The notes under the pieces are model-generated. The model was not told the DNA's origin, did no database searches, and worked only from the letters and a program-made list of their open reading frames with translations. Positions 1 through 11,984 of a stretch of DNA of 34,763 bases are shown here, piece by piece (position 1 is the first letter of the stretch; each line of letters begins with the position of its first letter). The translations under genes and the position numbers were made by a program. Source of the DNA: Smittium mucronatum (taxonomy: Eukaryota; Kickxellomycota; Harpellomycetes; Harpellales; Legeriomycetaceae); NCBI GenBank assembly GCA_001953115.1, contig LSSL01002067.1, positions 1 to 34,763 on the forward strand, written 5' to 3'.

Positions 1-3000
1 ATTATTATGAAGTCCTTACGTTATTTTTGATTATAAAATAAAAAATTCTTTGGGCACAGCTTAGTACTATTTTGGACGCATGTGGTTCTGTTTTTAATGT
101 ACGATGTACCTAAAACCCAATTATTTCAGAATCGCCGATTTAGACATTTATTTTCAAATATGCTAACTATATGTATATTAAAAATATGATTCATCCCTTT
201 CTTTGTGAACAGAATTTCTTAATTCTATTTTTTTTTTATAAAAGTTTTTTTTTTGTTAAATTTAGTTCCACATAACATCGTGCACATTCCAAAATGCAAT
301 AAAGAATTAAAATATATAAATATTTTATAGTGGTAAATTATTTACTTGACTTTTTGCTTCGATTTCGATTTATTTTTGATCTTCAAATCCTTTATAGTTA
401 AATTAATCCGCTTTGATATATTTATAAAATCTTATTTTTCTGCTTTTTTAGTTTTTCGCTTTTTCAGAAAAGCCGAAAAAACTATTATTGAATCCCCACA
501 ATCTTCAAATTACTCACTTAGAAAAAATAAACCACAAAATACAATCTTGGAAATGCTTTTCCTATAATTGGTCTAAAATCAAGATTATTTAATAAATTTT
601 TCCATACATTCGCTAAAATAAAAACTAAATTCGGAAGAAATTTCCAATAAAAAATATAATCACAACTACATAAAGTTCAAAATATTTGCATATGGATCAC
701 ATCCATCAAAAAAGTATCAAATAAACATGGGAATATCATCTGAATATTATTTAAAATTATATTTATATTTATATCTTATTTATTTTTATATTTATATCTT
801 ATTTATTTTCTTATTTATATTTATATTTATTTGTATGGGTTTTTTTGTCAATAATTTTTACGATCCCTTTTTAATACTGAAATCCATCGATTTGATAAAA
901 ATTATTTTATTTTCTCATCATCTATTAAAACTAAAATCGAATTATTGTTATTCACATTTGCTTAAAGCTAAGCTGATTAGTTTTTTTAACTTTAGAACAT
1001 TTTTTTGCTTTTCAATGATTAATGTAATAAAATAATTTTTAAATTAAACCACAATGATCATCTGTTCTATGATATAGTGGATTCAGCTCATAAAAAAAAG
1101 ATTTACATTTATTCTAAAAAAATAATATCATCAATTAAACAAAAATCGTATTTAATAATCTTAAAGTATTATTTAAATCGTTAAAATATCCTAAAGGAGA
1201 ATTTAATATAACTAATATATTACTATAGTCACCAAAAATTTCATGATTTTTTTTATTGGATGGAGAAAAGTTTTATTTATGAATAAAAATAATTCGATTT
1301 TTAATTTATAAATTACATTGATAAAAAAATTGAATGTATTTTCATTTTGTTTCAAAAGAAATTTTTATGGCAGAAAAATTTTAAATAATCTTTTGTTCAT
1401 ATTCAATACCAATTTTGAAAAATCAGTTTATAAATGGGATTGATTATTCTGTGGGAAAAAATTGACATTATCTAGTGGTCTCAAAAATATAAGTTTTTTT
1501 TAAATATAGCATTATTATACTGATTACAACAAATAACTATGTATCAAAAAAGGTTTTTATTCTTCATTTAAATCTTATTCCAGGAAAAATTAGTTTCAGT
1601 ATATACTTTTTCAGAGAATATATATTTGCTACTTTTTAACTTTCATTGATTTTTATTTTATAAATTTTTATCTAAACTTTCCAAAAATTGCTATCTTGTA
1701 AAAATTCTTTAAAATTAAAATATATGTCACGATACATAAGAGATATTAAAAATGGGATTCTTGTTACTCTAGTCAATTTAAAAGCTACTGTAAACTTTAT
1801 ATTTACATTTCTCTCTTTATAAATTCTAGTTCTAAAATTTATTTTCTTATTAAATTTTTTATTATTGCTCAGGATAAATAATGTTGAAATATTTTTTAGT
1901 CCAACATTATATAAAAACTATGAAACAGTTAATTTTTTTTACATATAAGAACAGAATATTGCCTAATTGTAGTTATTAATTTTTGTAATCAGATCGATTT
2001 TTCGATTAGGTGAATAAAAAATGAGAGAAATTTATTGAAAAAATAAAATTAGTTTTATTGAGTAATTTTTAGATCTAAAATCTAAAAAATAAAAAAATAT
2101 TTAGTAGTAATGTATTTTTATTTAGTCAAATTGGGAATGTACCTTTTTTTACTTGACTCCAAATAATTTTAGATGGTACCAATATGTTTTTTTCATTTAG
2201 AAAGGAATATTTGTAGCAGCGCTTCCAATTTCCGTAAAATTTTATAGATGATAAAGATATGTATTTATATTCCACTATCAAGGATTTTATTTTAAAAAAC
2301 TCTGTATTGTTAGGAATTTACTTTAATTAATTCGAATTTTCAAAATTGAAACAAACTAACTTCAAAATTATCTCTATGAAATTTTTAAATTTTTAAAATG
2401 GACCCCTATTTTTTTGTTTTCATATGCTTTTAAAATCAAAAAAATTTACATTCACCTTCTAAACAAGAATTTTTTTTTGGATATTTCGAATTATAGGGTC
2501 GGGGATCTTATATTTCGAGGTTTTTTTTGGTGTGTCTATAAAAAATACCAATAATTTTATTATTTTCTTTTTTCCAATATAAATTCCCAGTCTTTATGAA
2601 TAAATTAAATTTTTGGGGTTATTGTTTATTTGGGAAAATATTCTTTGTAAATTATATAGTTTAATTTTTTTTAAAATAAAAAATAATTGCTCTTTGAATC
2701 TACTACATGCTTTATTTCTTATAATACATTTCAATTTCTTGGAAAAAAATTCCAGGAAACCCTAAAAAAGCCTCCAATGAATGAATTTTAAATAAATATT
2801 ATATCATCTTTTATTTTTTCTTTGAAAGTTTTTTCCGTCTTCCTTATGATGAATGTGGATATTTCTGCAATTAGTTTTACAGAAATTCGTTCTTTTGATA
2901 ACCCTATAATGATTGTTTAGGGTAAAAACTATTTGCTGTGCTGGATCAGATATTATATTCGTTATACTAAATTGATAACCGTAATACAATATCTCATTTT

Positions 3001-4206
3001 ATATTTTTTTAAATTTCATAATTTCATAATATTATATTTTTATATCTTTTATGATTCTAAGTAACAAAGAGAGAAAAGACTTTAAGGAGTTCATGTCTCC
3101 TTTACCGCAACCTGGCGCCCAAAATAAAAGATTAAATAGAAATATCAATATAAAAATTTTATAAAACCCTGAAATTCTCTAAAAACGTCATGTTTCACTA
3201 GAAATTTAAGTGAGATTTAATTGGGATCAAAAATAAATATACTTGGATCTACTATTTATTACTATTCATATTTTTTTAAAAAATTCATTAATACCACTCA
3301 AATTTATAATTAATTTTCTCCCAATTTTGCTGTTTATAATTTCTTATATCTAATATTCAAAACCACTCTGTTTAATATTTTTTTGGTTTATTATGTCTTT
3401 TTAGAAAAATTTACTTATATATCACTCAATATTTTTGATATAGTGTCAATTTTTCTAATATTTTTTCAGTTTACTTTATGGGGAAAGCTATATGTAATTT
3501 ATATTCTTTTGAAGCGACAATATTTTCCATCTTCATTATTGATTGACAGCTATTGTTATAATTGTAGAAAAAATAATATTACAAAACTTAATAGCTTTTT
3601 AAAATGAATTTTCATGAAAAATTCCATTTTTTCGATATTTTATTATCCTATAAAAAGCTGAAAATTGGAATTTCCCTGTTTATGATTTTTAAAATAATAA
3701 TAATAATAATTAAAAAACTCCAAATTTGAGATGGATTTTCTAAACCAAAAAATATGATAAGTAACAAATGCTATTAAATATTTAACCCTTGAAGGATAAA
3801 AAAAATTTTATATTAAAAAACTTTAAAAAAATATATATCAAATAATACTTTATTGTGTGAAGATTAAATTATTTATTCAATAATAACAGATTAACCTGAA
3901 TTGCTTAAAAAAGAACCTGATTAAAAATAAGCCGTGTTAATTCGGCATTCTGAATGCTTTTTCATAGTGTGGACTTAATTTTCGGAATTAGCTCAAGAAA
4001 ATAAATAGACTTTATTTTTCAATATTATATATATATAATAGTAGAAAAAAATATAATTATCCTTTTTATTTTATGAAAATGCAGTTTTCTAGATTTTCTT
4101 TCATTTACTTGATTTAAACGGAAAATTTTGAGTGATTCCGCTAATATTTTTTGTGGGATATTGGAAAAAAACCTATGTTAGAATTAACGATATTAAAAAA
4201 GTATTC
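1..4206. other. AT-rich spacer, no gene recognised
   Basis: Very AT-rich DNA with many A and T homopolymer tracts and frequent stops in all frames. The open frames here (for example 346-567, 727-1035 and 3383-3607, plus strand) encode only Phe/Leu/Ile/Lys-rich low-complexity peptides and show no codon structure, so I do not call them genes. Visible items are an imperfect tandem repeat at 759-833, a short AAT repeat around 3691-3710, and a small GC-richer patch at 3090-3120 discussed in the findings. Confidence 0.7.
759..833. repeat. Imperfect AT-rich tandem repeat
   Basis: A unit of about 25 bp containing TTTATATTTATATCTTATT is present in two near-perfect copies followed by a degraded third. 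It is composed only of A, T and a few C. It explains the Tyr/Leu/Ile-rich open frame that crosses it. No function is suggested. Confidence 0.75.
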
Positions 4207-4236
4207 GGCTAAAAATAAACTAGGGGTAATTTTTCC
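4207..4236 (+). repeat. Left inverted terminus of DIRS-like element
   Basis: Starts GGCTAAAAATAAACTAGGGG and continues with GTAATTTTTCC. Its inverse is recognisable at 8702-8731, and AAATAAACTAGGGGTAATTT recurs exactly in the miniature element at 34106-34230. The exact outer boundary is inferred from these three alignments. Confidence 0.75.
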
Positions 4237-4634
4237 AAGAAAGAAAATATTTTTAAAATTTATAGGCCTCTTCAAAGCGAAGATTTATTAATATTATACT
4301 TGGTTAGAAGCCATATTAAGTGTTTACATCTTATTGGATAAAATTAATCGAAAATTATAAACCAATAAAAAAAAGTGAAATTAAATGAAATACATAAAAA
4401 AAAATTTATAAATAGAATCTAAAGCTCGCTTTAGTTTTATCCTTATCATTTTTCTTAAATTTTAAATTGGAGCTGGTGGGTGGGACTTTTTATTTCCTAT
4501 CCTCTCGTAATATATGAATAAATCTTTGCTTTAAAGAGCTAGATTAATTCTAAAATTATACTTCTGGATGGAGGAAAACTAGGTTACACCAAATTTAATA
4601 TCTACTTAGTCAAGCTATTCGATTAATTTATTTT

Positions 4635-5220
4635 GAGTCCACTGTATGTATCAATCATAGAATATTTCGATCAGAATGCATGCTAAATTATTTCATCGGC
4701 AGATATCCCTAATTTTGTTGCGAGCTTAACCCTGATTTCACAGCCCTTCGGTATTGATGCTTCGGGATCTCAGCTTATTAAATGTTTTTCGATCGAATAT
4801 CTCGTGATATAATGTCTCCTTGTTGCGGTTATGTGCTATCTTTAATAAATCTTAACAATCTCATAACAGTCCACTTGTTTTTATTAGCGTGAAGATTCGG
4901 TAAAAATTACCGGATACCTTCTTCTTATAAAAAGAGTTCTTTAACAAGTAACATATAATATCTTCTGAATGAAAACTTGTCTGAAAATTATTTTCTATCT
5001 TTCGGTCACATTTTTTTTATTTAGGTGCTAATATAACAATATTTTGTTCTCCCATTACCACTTTTTTCCTTTCTTTATCAGCCCTGTGGATATCATTAGC
5101 TCTAAGAAACCCCTTTTTGATAAAAGTAACATATTTTAGTGGCAATTGTCTTCGTCTAGAGGTCAGAAGAAGTTCTAAATCCTATGAAAAGCTCAAAAAC
5201 CTGGGTGATTTCGAATTTTG
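4635..5220 (-). pseudogene. Tyrosine recombinase of DIRS-like element, decayed
   Basis: This would be the enzyme that inserts the circular cDNA of the element by a strand-exchange reaction using a nucleophilic tyrosine. Two minus-strand blocks in different frames are readable. At about 5075-5127 the translation contains LRANDIHRADKE, matching the part of YR proteins around the first catalytic arginine, followed by a peptide like the usual VILAPKxK segment. At 4635-4736 it contains IRVKLATKLGISADEII, then stops, then SKYSMIDTY, matching the C-terminal box that holds the second arginine and, in DTY, the catalytic tyrosine. At least two stops interrupt the C-terminal box (codons where Gln and Trp are expected). 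It follows RNase H, as expected in DIRS elements. Identification rests on motif recognition, without a search. Confidence 0.75.
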
Positions 5221-5984
5221 GCCTAAAAAAATATTTGATTGATGTTTCATTCGAATTTTTTTGGATTCGGAAAAAATTGGATGCTTTGAAAGCTCCGTGT
5301 GATTTTAGGCCAATTTTACCAGATTGGATTTTTATGCCTTTATCGAACTTACTTTCAATCTACCTGTATTTTATATTTCCGCAAGATAGCTGATTATCTT
5401 CGGAGCGTATATTGCAGTTGAAATATAATTTGTTATTCTCTGATCTAGAAACCACCGCTGGATAAATATGTACCTTTATCTACGTCTAAAACGTCGTTTT
5501 TTTGAAAATACAAGGTAAACTTAATAATTTCCGAGACTTTTTGTTTTGAGTAAACGCCACTAATATTTCAGAAAATAAATTTCAAATGCTTTTTTTCCAA
5601 GAGCGGTGATTTTCCATTTTTTGTCTCGAGTATTATCTTTATTTCTTGCAGAATTAGAAGACTGGGATTTTGAAATCCCCAAGAGGTCTGGAAACCAGAT
5701 TTTATACTTCCAAATTTTAGTCACCAAAAGTATTTTTATTCTCTCTAAGTGAATTTTCTGCACCATCTGTGAGATCGGTTTTCATGGTGTGCAAATGTTT
5801 TTTTTTTTGAACTCTGACCAATTTCAGATCAGCTCATTTTGACCCAAGGCTTTTGAATCCGGAAAATAGCCGAAGTAGACACCCAAATTTTTTTTACCTG
5901 TTGGAAACTATAAGATACTCGTCGTGCCTGGTAAATACTAAACTCACGATTTTGAATGTCTCCTACGATAGAGACCATTATTTC

Positions 5985-7155
5985 TGTTAACTCGGCCTTC
6001 TTGGTGCATCTGATAGATTTGGAACTAACGGAACTTATGTGAGTTGGTACCTTGAGTAGTTTTCGGACAGTTCCCCTAGATTTATTATGCTATCCACAAT
6101 ATTTTGGTAGAGGTTGTTCTTTCAAACTTTCTTAAAAAAGCCAGTGTTGTCGCGCTGTCCGAATAAACTAAAATCGAAAGATCTACCACCCTGTTTATTA
6201 TGATGGCGTATAGTACCTTTCTTAGCCCCTTAGCTTTTTTTTCATCTTCTGCCCGGATCTGTTCCATGAATACGAGTATGTGTGGTATTCCACTACTATC
6301 TGTCGGGATTTGTCGCTGTAATTGGTAAAAATCCCCATTATTTGCGTCCTGGAGAAGAATGGTATCCTGTTACATAACTTCAAATTGCTATTTCAGAATA
6401 ACAGGTTCCCAATTGAGATTTTCTTCAGGAATAATATCAATATTCATTCCTTCATATTTGACAGTAAATTATTCCGGAGTTCGTGAAGCCGGTGAAGTAC
6501 AAGATGTCCTGGAAGTAGATCGATTGACATATACCGAACTTTCCCTATAAATCTAGCCAGAAATCTCGATTTTCTCTGGTCAGCATTCAGTATTCGCTGG
6601 ATCTTTTCTCAGACTCTTGAGTTTGGTAGATGGAACTTTTATGGTCATATTTCTGGTTTTGATAACATTACTCAGGTTTTTATTTGATTTGGATGGGAAG
6701 TTATGCTATTTATTTTCTTTTATCTCGAATTCAAGTTAAGATCGTTAGTATTATATTGATTTCGTCATATAATTGCTCGCTTTATTCACCTTTCCTAGTA
6801 TCAAAAGATTTTCTAGGTATTCTGAGACCCGTATATCTTTTGACTTGGTCTATTTCAAAATAGTTGGAAGAATATTTGTGAATATTAGTGGAATCAATGG
6901 TATCCCGGATTTTAAAACACTGAACTAGAAACAGCGGCAGCTCCAATGAATGCGGAGAGACTTTTGGCAATTCTTTTATATCAAAATTTACATAATCTTA
7001 TCCTAGAGGTTTAAGAATGACAGGTAGTCTTTTCTGCGGATCATACGGCAGATTGAAAAAAGAGTTCTCATCTTGAAACTCTGCTCTTTCACTTCAATAT
7101 TCAGTTTTCAAAGGCCTAGTACTGTTATCAATCCTCCGTTTTTTTATCGTGAAAA
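5985..7155 (-). pseudogene. Reverse transcriptase and RNase H of DIRS-like element, decayed
   Basis: Copies element RNA to DNA in the intact family. The minus-strand translation from about 7140 contains KLNIEVKEQSFKM and RRKDYLSFLNL (RT fingers/palm with the first catalytic Asp lost), then IPLIPLIFTNIL, and at 6808-6819 YLEN followed by LLILGK, where active relatives have Y-x-D-D. Both active-site aspartates are therefore replaced. About 6455-6660, in another frame, gives NMTIKVPSTKLKSLRKD and GKVRYMSIDLLPGHL, the thumb/connection typical of DIRS RTs. RNase H follows at 6085-6200 with VYSDSATTLAFLRKF and, after a one-base frameshift, a VPNLSDAPRR segment near 6000-6045. Several stops (positions expected to be Trp, Gln, Lys) confirm decay. 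Confidence 0.85.
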
Positions 7156-8149
7156 TACGACTGTAAAGTCATTTACCTCGAGGCTATATCCTTATGATGA
7201 CCTCATTCTACATAAAGGAGGTTGATTAGTCGTAAAGAACCTTTCCGGCCTCCCTTCTCAGGATTATTTTTTAAAGAACCGATGATAATTCAGAAAAAAT
7301 CCCTTATGTTCCACCTTAATTCATAGGCACTTGAGCTCTCCGTTAGCGCTCAAATACTCTTGTTTTTAAAACTAAAATTTCAGTTAGTACTTGCAAAAAA
7401 ATACCCTGTTTTGGCGGAGATTTTCCCGCTACATGCTGAATTTTTGTTTTTTCCGACGACAGGCTCTAATTCTGAGAGTTTGGGTTCTTGAAAAGAATTA
7501 TAAATCTCTTCAAAAATATGCTCTGAACCCAGCTGCTTTCCTTTATCATGTAACAAGCTTCCTTTAGCATAGCTAGGCTTTCTCCTGCTTATTTTACTAT
7601 TTGGACTCTACCAAGACCCCTTCCCTCTTATACAAACCCTTCGTAAAAATTTTACTGGCAGTCGGATGAATTTTTACCGGTTTTGGATGTGGCTGCAGCA
7701 GTGTTATTTGACGATGAAATAATGCATCTGTTGCAAAAATGTTTTAGGATCGTTTTCTTCTGGCACTTGCAAAAAGACTGTACTCGCCGTCTCTTAACAA
7801 TTGATTTCTTTTTCATTAGTGATTCCAACACTTATCGATTTATTAGCAGCTTAGGATCGGATTCCATCGGCTGGGTAGGCTTTTCAGGGTGTCATAACTC
7901 CTTATGTATATTTTCTAAACTTGTTTGGGTTACTTTGGCTGGGATATCGTCCAACAGAGCTCTTATTTTACCAGAAATTTTCAAAAAGGATCTTTAGATC
8001 TTTCTATTCCAGAATTTTCTTGGATTAAGCGATAAATATAATAATCAAGATATCTGTTTACTTTTTCTATTGCTGCCTGAGTTTCATAAAATGTGAAATT
8101 TAATCTCCTTAAACGAAACTAGATATAGATCGTTCGGTAGATTTGGTTT

Positions 8150-8509
8150 TTAGTTCATATAAATAGCCCTAAAGGCAAGAAAATTTAGGTATATTACACT
8201 TTTCTTAATTAATTGGAAGCCTAAATAATTCTTCTTTGATTTACAGAAGAGCTTCAAAAGCTCTGAGTAAATATCCGAGCCTGAAACTGGAATCTGATTT
8301 GTAAAAAAAGGACCGAATTTCCCCTTTTCGGGGAATCTTAAACGTATTAATAGGTCGAATTTCTCATTTAAGTTCCTTATTATTTTTTCTGCTTTTGTTT
8401 CAATTGTCTTTTTTGAAGAATCTAAATTTTTTGTAAATTTTTTTAAAAAATTAAAAATCTTTATGCTGGTAGATTGCCTTTTCCAAAGAAAAGATGGTAC
8501 GGATAGCAC
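8150..8509 (-). pseudogene. Gag-like ORF remnant of DIRS-like element
   Basis: A 119-codon open frame beginning with ATG at 8509, located just inside the high-coordinate terminus, which is the 5' end of the minus-strand element. Residues roughly 35-100 are charged and helix-prone (KAEKIIRNLNEKFDLLIRL and later SDIYSELLKLFCKSKKN). I do not recognise a domain; the gag assignment comes from position upstream of RT and from the composition. No CCHC zinc knuckle is visible. The frame ends early relative to a normal gag (several hundred residues), so it is likely truncated by decay. Confidence 0.45.
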
Positions 8510-8701
8510 TAAAGTGTACTTTGCATTCTATGTATAAAAAAATTTTATAGTTGATTTCATTTCATTTCACTTTATTTTATTTTTTTATAATTTATGGTTT
8601 ATTATTATTCAATAAGATGGTACCACTTATTATAACACCTCCCAAAAGTATAAATATAAGCTTATTTGACACTTAGAGAAACACTAACCAAAAAAATCAA
8701 T

Positions 8702-8731
8702 AAAAATTACCAAGAGTATTTTTATTTAGCC
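8702..8731 (-). repeat. Right inverted terminus of DIRS-like element
   Basis: Reads AAAAATTACCAAGAG then TATTTTTATTTAGCC, the imperfect inverse of the terminus at 4207. The 74 bases ending here align almost without gaps to 34156-34230, sharing AAGCTTATTTG and ACTAACCAAA. Confidence 0.7.
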
Positions 8732-9344
8732 TGCAGTCTTTTCAAAATAAAAACTTGAGATTTCTAGAAAGATTGATTTTTTGCGGAATTAAGCCAATTT
8801 CTGCTTATCAAAAAAATCAAATAGAGTAGATTTTGGTGACTAAAAACTCTTGTGAAAGGGATTTTTGGTTTTTATTATTAGATTTTTTGAGTTAGAAGTA
8901 ATATTAATGTTTAATTTGTTGGGATTCAGAGCGGATTTTAATTTTTACCTATAATAATTATTTTTTTGTAAAAACCCCACATTAAGTGGCCTGATATTTT
9001 TTCTAGCTTAACTTCTTTTCATTTCTAATTCAAATTAATACTAGTTTTAAGGAAATGATGAGCCCCCATCTCCCGTCATTAGAGTTATTCCTATGGATAT
9101 CAGACTCATATCCATAAATGCTTGTATGTAATACTTTGGAGAAAAAACAATATGTTAGAGTTATGAATTATTACCAGGAATGTAGTAAATTACTTCCCTT
9201 TAAAATAACGGAAGTTTTATTTGTTACCATTTAAATTTTAATCAAACCTTTAACCAAGTGCTAAAAAATGTATTTTTTACTAAAGTGGAAATAAGAAGTT
9301 CTTATGAGAAAAGTGCTTGATATCTCAAAAACAGATCCATATAT
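8732..9344. other. Spacer between two mobile elements
   Basis: AT-rich, no coding pattern on either strand. It holds one perfect 9-bp inverted repeat, TATGGATAT at 9092-9100 and ATATCCATA at 9108-9116, with a 7-base loop. The last four bases, ATAT, are repeated just after the right end of the following transposon (14940-14943). Confidence 0.65.
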
Positions 9345-9377
9345 GGGTAATTCTTAATGAAGAAGGCATTTTGTTTC
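9345..9377 (+). repeat. Left TIR of transposon copy A
   Basis: GGGTAATTCTTAATGAAG followed by AAGGCATTTTGTTTC. The same terminus occurs at 21392 (copy B, left), inverted at 14907-14939 (copy A, right), degraded at the right end of copy B, and in both ends of the miniature element at 33348-33635. Confidence 0.85.
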
Positions 9378-10239
9378 ATATTATTTTATCCAATGAATTG
9401 TCCAAATTAAATTTCGTCGAATCTATTGAATAAAAAAAAAGAATTTATATTTTTCTAATATCTTGTATATAAATTTGAATTTTGTTTATTATAATCATTT
9501 TTTTCTTAGCAATTTAATGTTTTGAATTAAAAAAAAATAGAAAGGCATTATAAATGTTTTTTTATAGCCTTCGACAGTTTAGATTGCTCTTCCACCCCAG
9601 GTAAAATGATAACAGTATATTTTTTTATCCCATTCAATAAAATCACCTTTACTAAGTCTCTGCTTCATATCTACTCAAATACACACATCTCCATCGGCCC
9701 AATTTTTCTTCCCTTTCTAAAATACCCAAAACTGATCCCGAAACTCAATTTTTTATTGGTTTTATGAAATTTACCAATATTAAAAAAAGACTTCATGTCC
9801 TCAACTTGCCTAAACTTGTTTGAATTTCCTTTCTTTGTTTAGGGACTTTATCAAATAGAATTCTATCGCAATAAATTTTATCTATTAATCGAAAAAAACA
9901 ACTAATATATCAAAAAAATTGTACTACTAACTTTTTTTATTCTCAATAAACTTTCGATATCAATCATTTAAAATCTAGTAAGTATTAATTTCTGCATTAT
10001 CCTAACTACAAAAATAAAATGTCTTACTACACTTACTTCCTTTCTCTTTTACTCCTGTCAGATATTTTTAGAAATAAATTTTCATTATAAAAGAATCACT
10101 TTCTAAATATTATTTATCTCCCTCGACCAAATTTTAAAATTAGCTAACAATTTATTGAAAATACTTCTATAAATTTATCCCTTATCTATTCGAAATAACT
10201 TTCGTCTTATCCATTTAATTTAAATGCTTTTCTTTTTTA

Positions 10240-11070
10240 TCGCCCTCAGCCTAGGTTTGATATTTTTGACCCCCCCTCTCCTCTCTCCCATTAAATATAA
10301 AGCTAGTAGTCCATCCTCTCATCCATATGACTTGAATTATAGGTTTTTTTAAAAAAATAAAGCCTATAATATCTGATCTTATTATCTTTTAAAAACTATT
10401 GATTCTGTTTATTCTATTTTTATTATCTCCTAGCAGAATTACGCTATTAAATATCGTACAACTTCCAAAAAACATCTATCTATTCTCCTTATTTAATCAA
10501 TGATGGCACTATTTTAAAATAAAATTAATAATTCATACCTATCCAAATATTGTCCAAAAACTTTGCTGGTAAACTAAAAACTGAATCCAAATTATCCAAT
10601 ATACCATTAAATTCAATTATAAACTCTTTAATTAAAAAAAATAATTGGCAAAATTTTTTATTGTCTTATTATAGTTGATTTTAGTACCTCCTACACAAAC
10701 AGAATTTATATCTTTAAATATATTTTCTAGAAAAATCACTATTATTTAAAATTATTCTCCTTACTAGCCTAATCCAATTAATGGAATGCATTTCTTCTAG
10801 CCGCCATCATATCTTAGGAAAAATTTTAGATTAAAATATCCGAAATCACCCATGTTACCATTAGCACGTCAATATTACTCGGCTTAATATCACTGATATC
10901 AACGTTTACATCTCTTCAAATCATTTCAAAAGCGCCTAAAATTTCTATTTTCATTAGAATAAATTCTGAAAAAAAGCTTGAACCGCTTGAAGTTGCTTGT
11001 GATCTTGGGGATATCATATGATACGATTTTTATTTCATTATCTGAAAATTTTCCAAGCTATATATGACTT
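10240..11070 (+). pseudogene. Accessory ORF relic of transposon copy A
   Basis: No intact frame remains, but the plus strand is pyrimidine-rich and its translation aligns in pieces with the better preserved relic of copy B (22270-23110). Shared points include a SQN-[FY]-AI-[RK] segment (near 10430-10460, with a stop before it here) and a later segment KISEIxxVxxxxxIL followed by LEVACDLGDII just before 11030. Conservation at the amino-acid level in two diverged copies says it was a protein gene. I do not recognise the product. In other transposon families such a second ORF is often a DNA-binding partner of the transposase; that is only an analogy here. Confidence 0.5.
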
Positions 11071-11984
11071 TCTAAATAGAAGCTTGGTCTAAAATAGGGA
11101 TTTCTCTCCAAGCCTGCTTAACAACCTATCATTATGTATCTTTATCCGTCTAACCACAGTAATCCAGAATTCTCTTATAACTCTTGAAATTAACCTTGGC
11201 AAGTTTATTCTGGGTTAGCAATTATTTTAATGTTATAATTTCGACCAATTCAATACAGCCATACCATCCAAACCTTTTAAATGTGTTTTGAAACTTTTTA
11301 CAGTAAAAAAAAAAATTCGAGTAAAATTCGAGTAAAATAAAAATTATTATTACGAGAAATTTATTCTCTCATTTATTTTAAATACCACATTTATTCCTTC
11401 AAGTTAGCAAAATTAATGTTTTGTATTCTAGAAATTATGTTTAATAAATGTTTGTGTCTAATTTTATTTATACTAAAGCAATATAAAAGCTTCTAATTTT
11501 AGAGATCCCAATCAAACCAAATCATGTATATTTACTGTAATAAGAACCGGATTTCTAAAATATAATTAAGAATATTTTATAATCAGATGGGATTATAAGA
11601 CTAAAAATTTGAATTTTAAAGAAAAAATTAAAAATTAACTATCCCAAAAATAAAAAACTATTAATTCTACAAACTAATAATATAAAATATTTAATACTTT
11701 CCATAAAAATACAATAAATGTCAAAAAACACATTAAGTAATTTTAAATAATTTTATTGATAAATTTCTCCGGTAAAAAATATACGATAACATTCAAATAT
11801 AACTGTATATAAAAAATTTTAAAACTTTACCCAATATTTTCTTGTGGATTCGATACTATTAGGGAGTTATTTCATGGATCCTAGGCCATAATTCCAATAA
11901 ATCGACTATTTAAACCTATGAAACTCTAATACAAAGTATCATATAATAAATTAAAGTGAATTTAATAAATATTAAAAATTATAT

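Larger units (their letters stand above)
4207..8731 (-). mobile_element. Decayed DIRS-type (tyrosine recombinase) retrotransposon
   Basis: A 4.5-kb block distinctly richer in GC than its surroundings, bounded by inverted termini: GGCTAAAAATAAAC at 4207 and the inverse, ending TTTAGCC, at 8731. On the minus strand, from high to low coordinates, it contains a gag-like ORF (8150-8509), a reverse transcriptase plus RNase H (about 7155-5985) and a tyrosine recombinase (about 5220-4635). That order, inverted rather than direct terminal repeats, and a recombinase instead of a DDE integrase, are the hallmarks of DIRS-like elements. All domains carry stops and frameshifts, so this copy is dead. The stretch 7160-8149 lies between gag-like and RT parts and gives no domain I can recognise; it is presumably the rest of gag and the RT N-terminus. 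The plus-strand open frames at 5184-5393, 6359-6550 and 7683-7997 are antisense shadows. Confidence 0.85.

Noticed and set aside
346..567. 73-codon plus-strand open frame
   Set aside because: Phe/Lys/Ile-rich, in AT-rich spacer, no codon structure.
727..1035. 102-codon plus-strand open frame
   Set aside because: It runs through an AT tandem repeat and encodes Tyr/Leu/Ile/Phe repeats only.
4259..4268. TTATAGGCC segment as a DIRS internal complementary region
   Set aside because: It matches the inverse of the miniature element's outer end (GGCCTATAA) for only about 9 bases, too short to claim.
5184..5393. 69-codon plus-strand open frame
   Set aside because: Antisense to the DIRS-like element coding strand; it lies between the RNase H and recombinase parts.
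7683..7997. 104-codon plus-strand open frame
   Set aside because: Lies inside the DIRS-like element on the strand opposite to all of its recognisable domains. It has no domain of its own.
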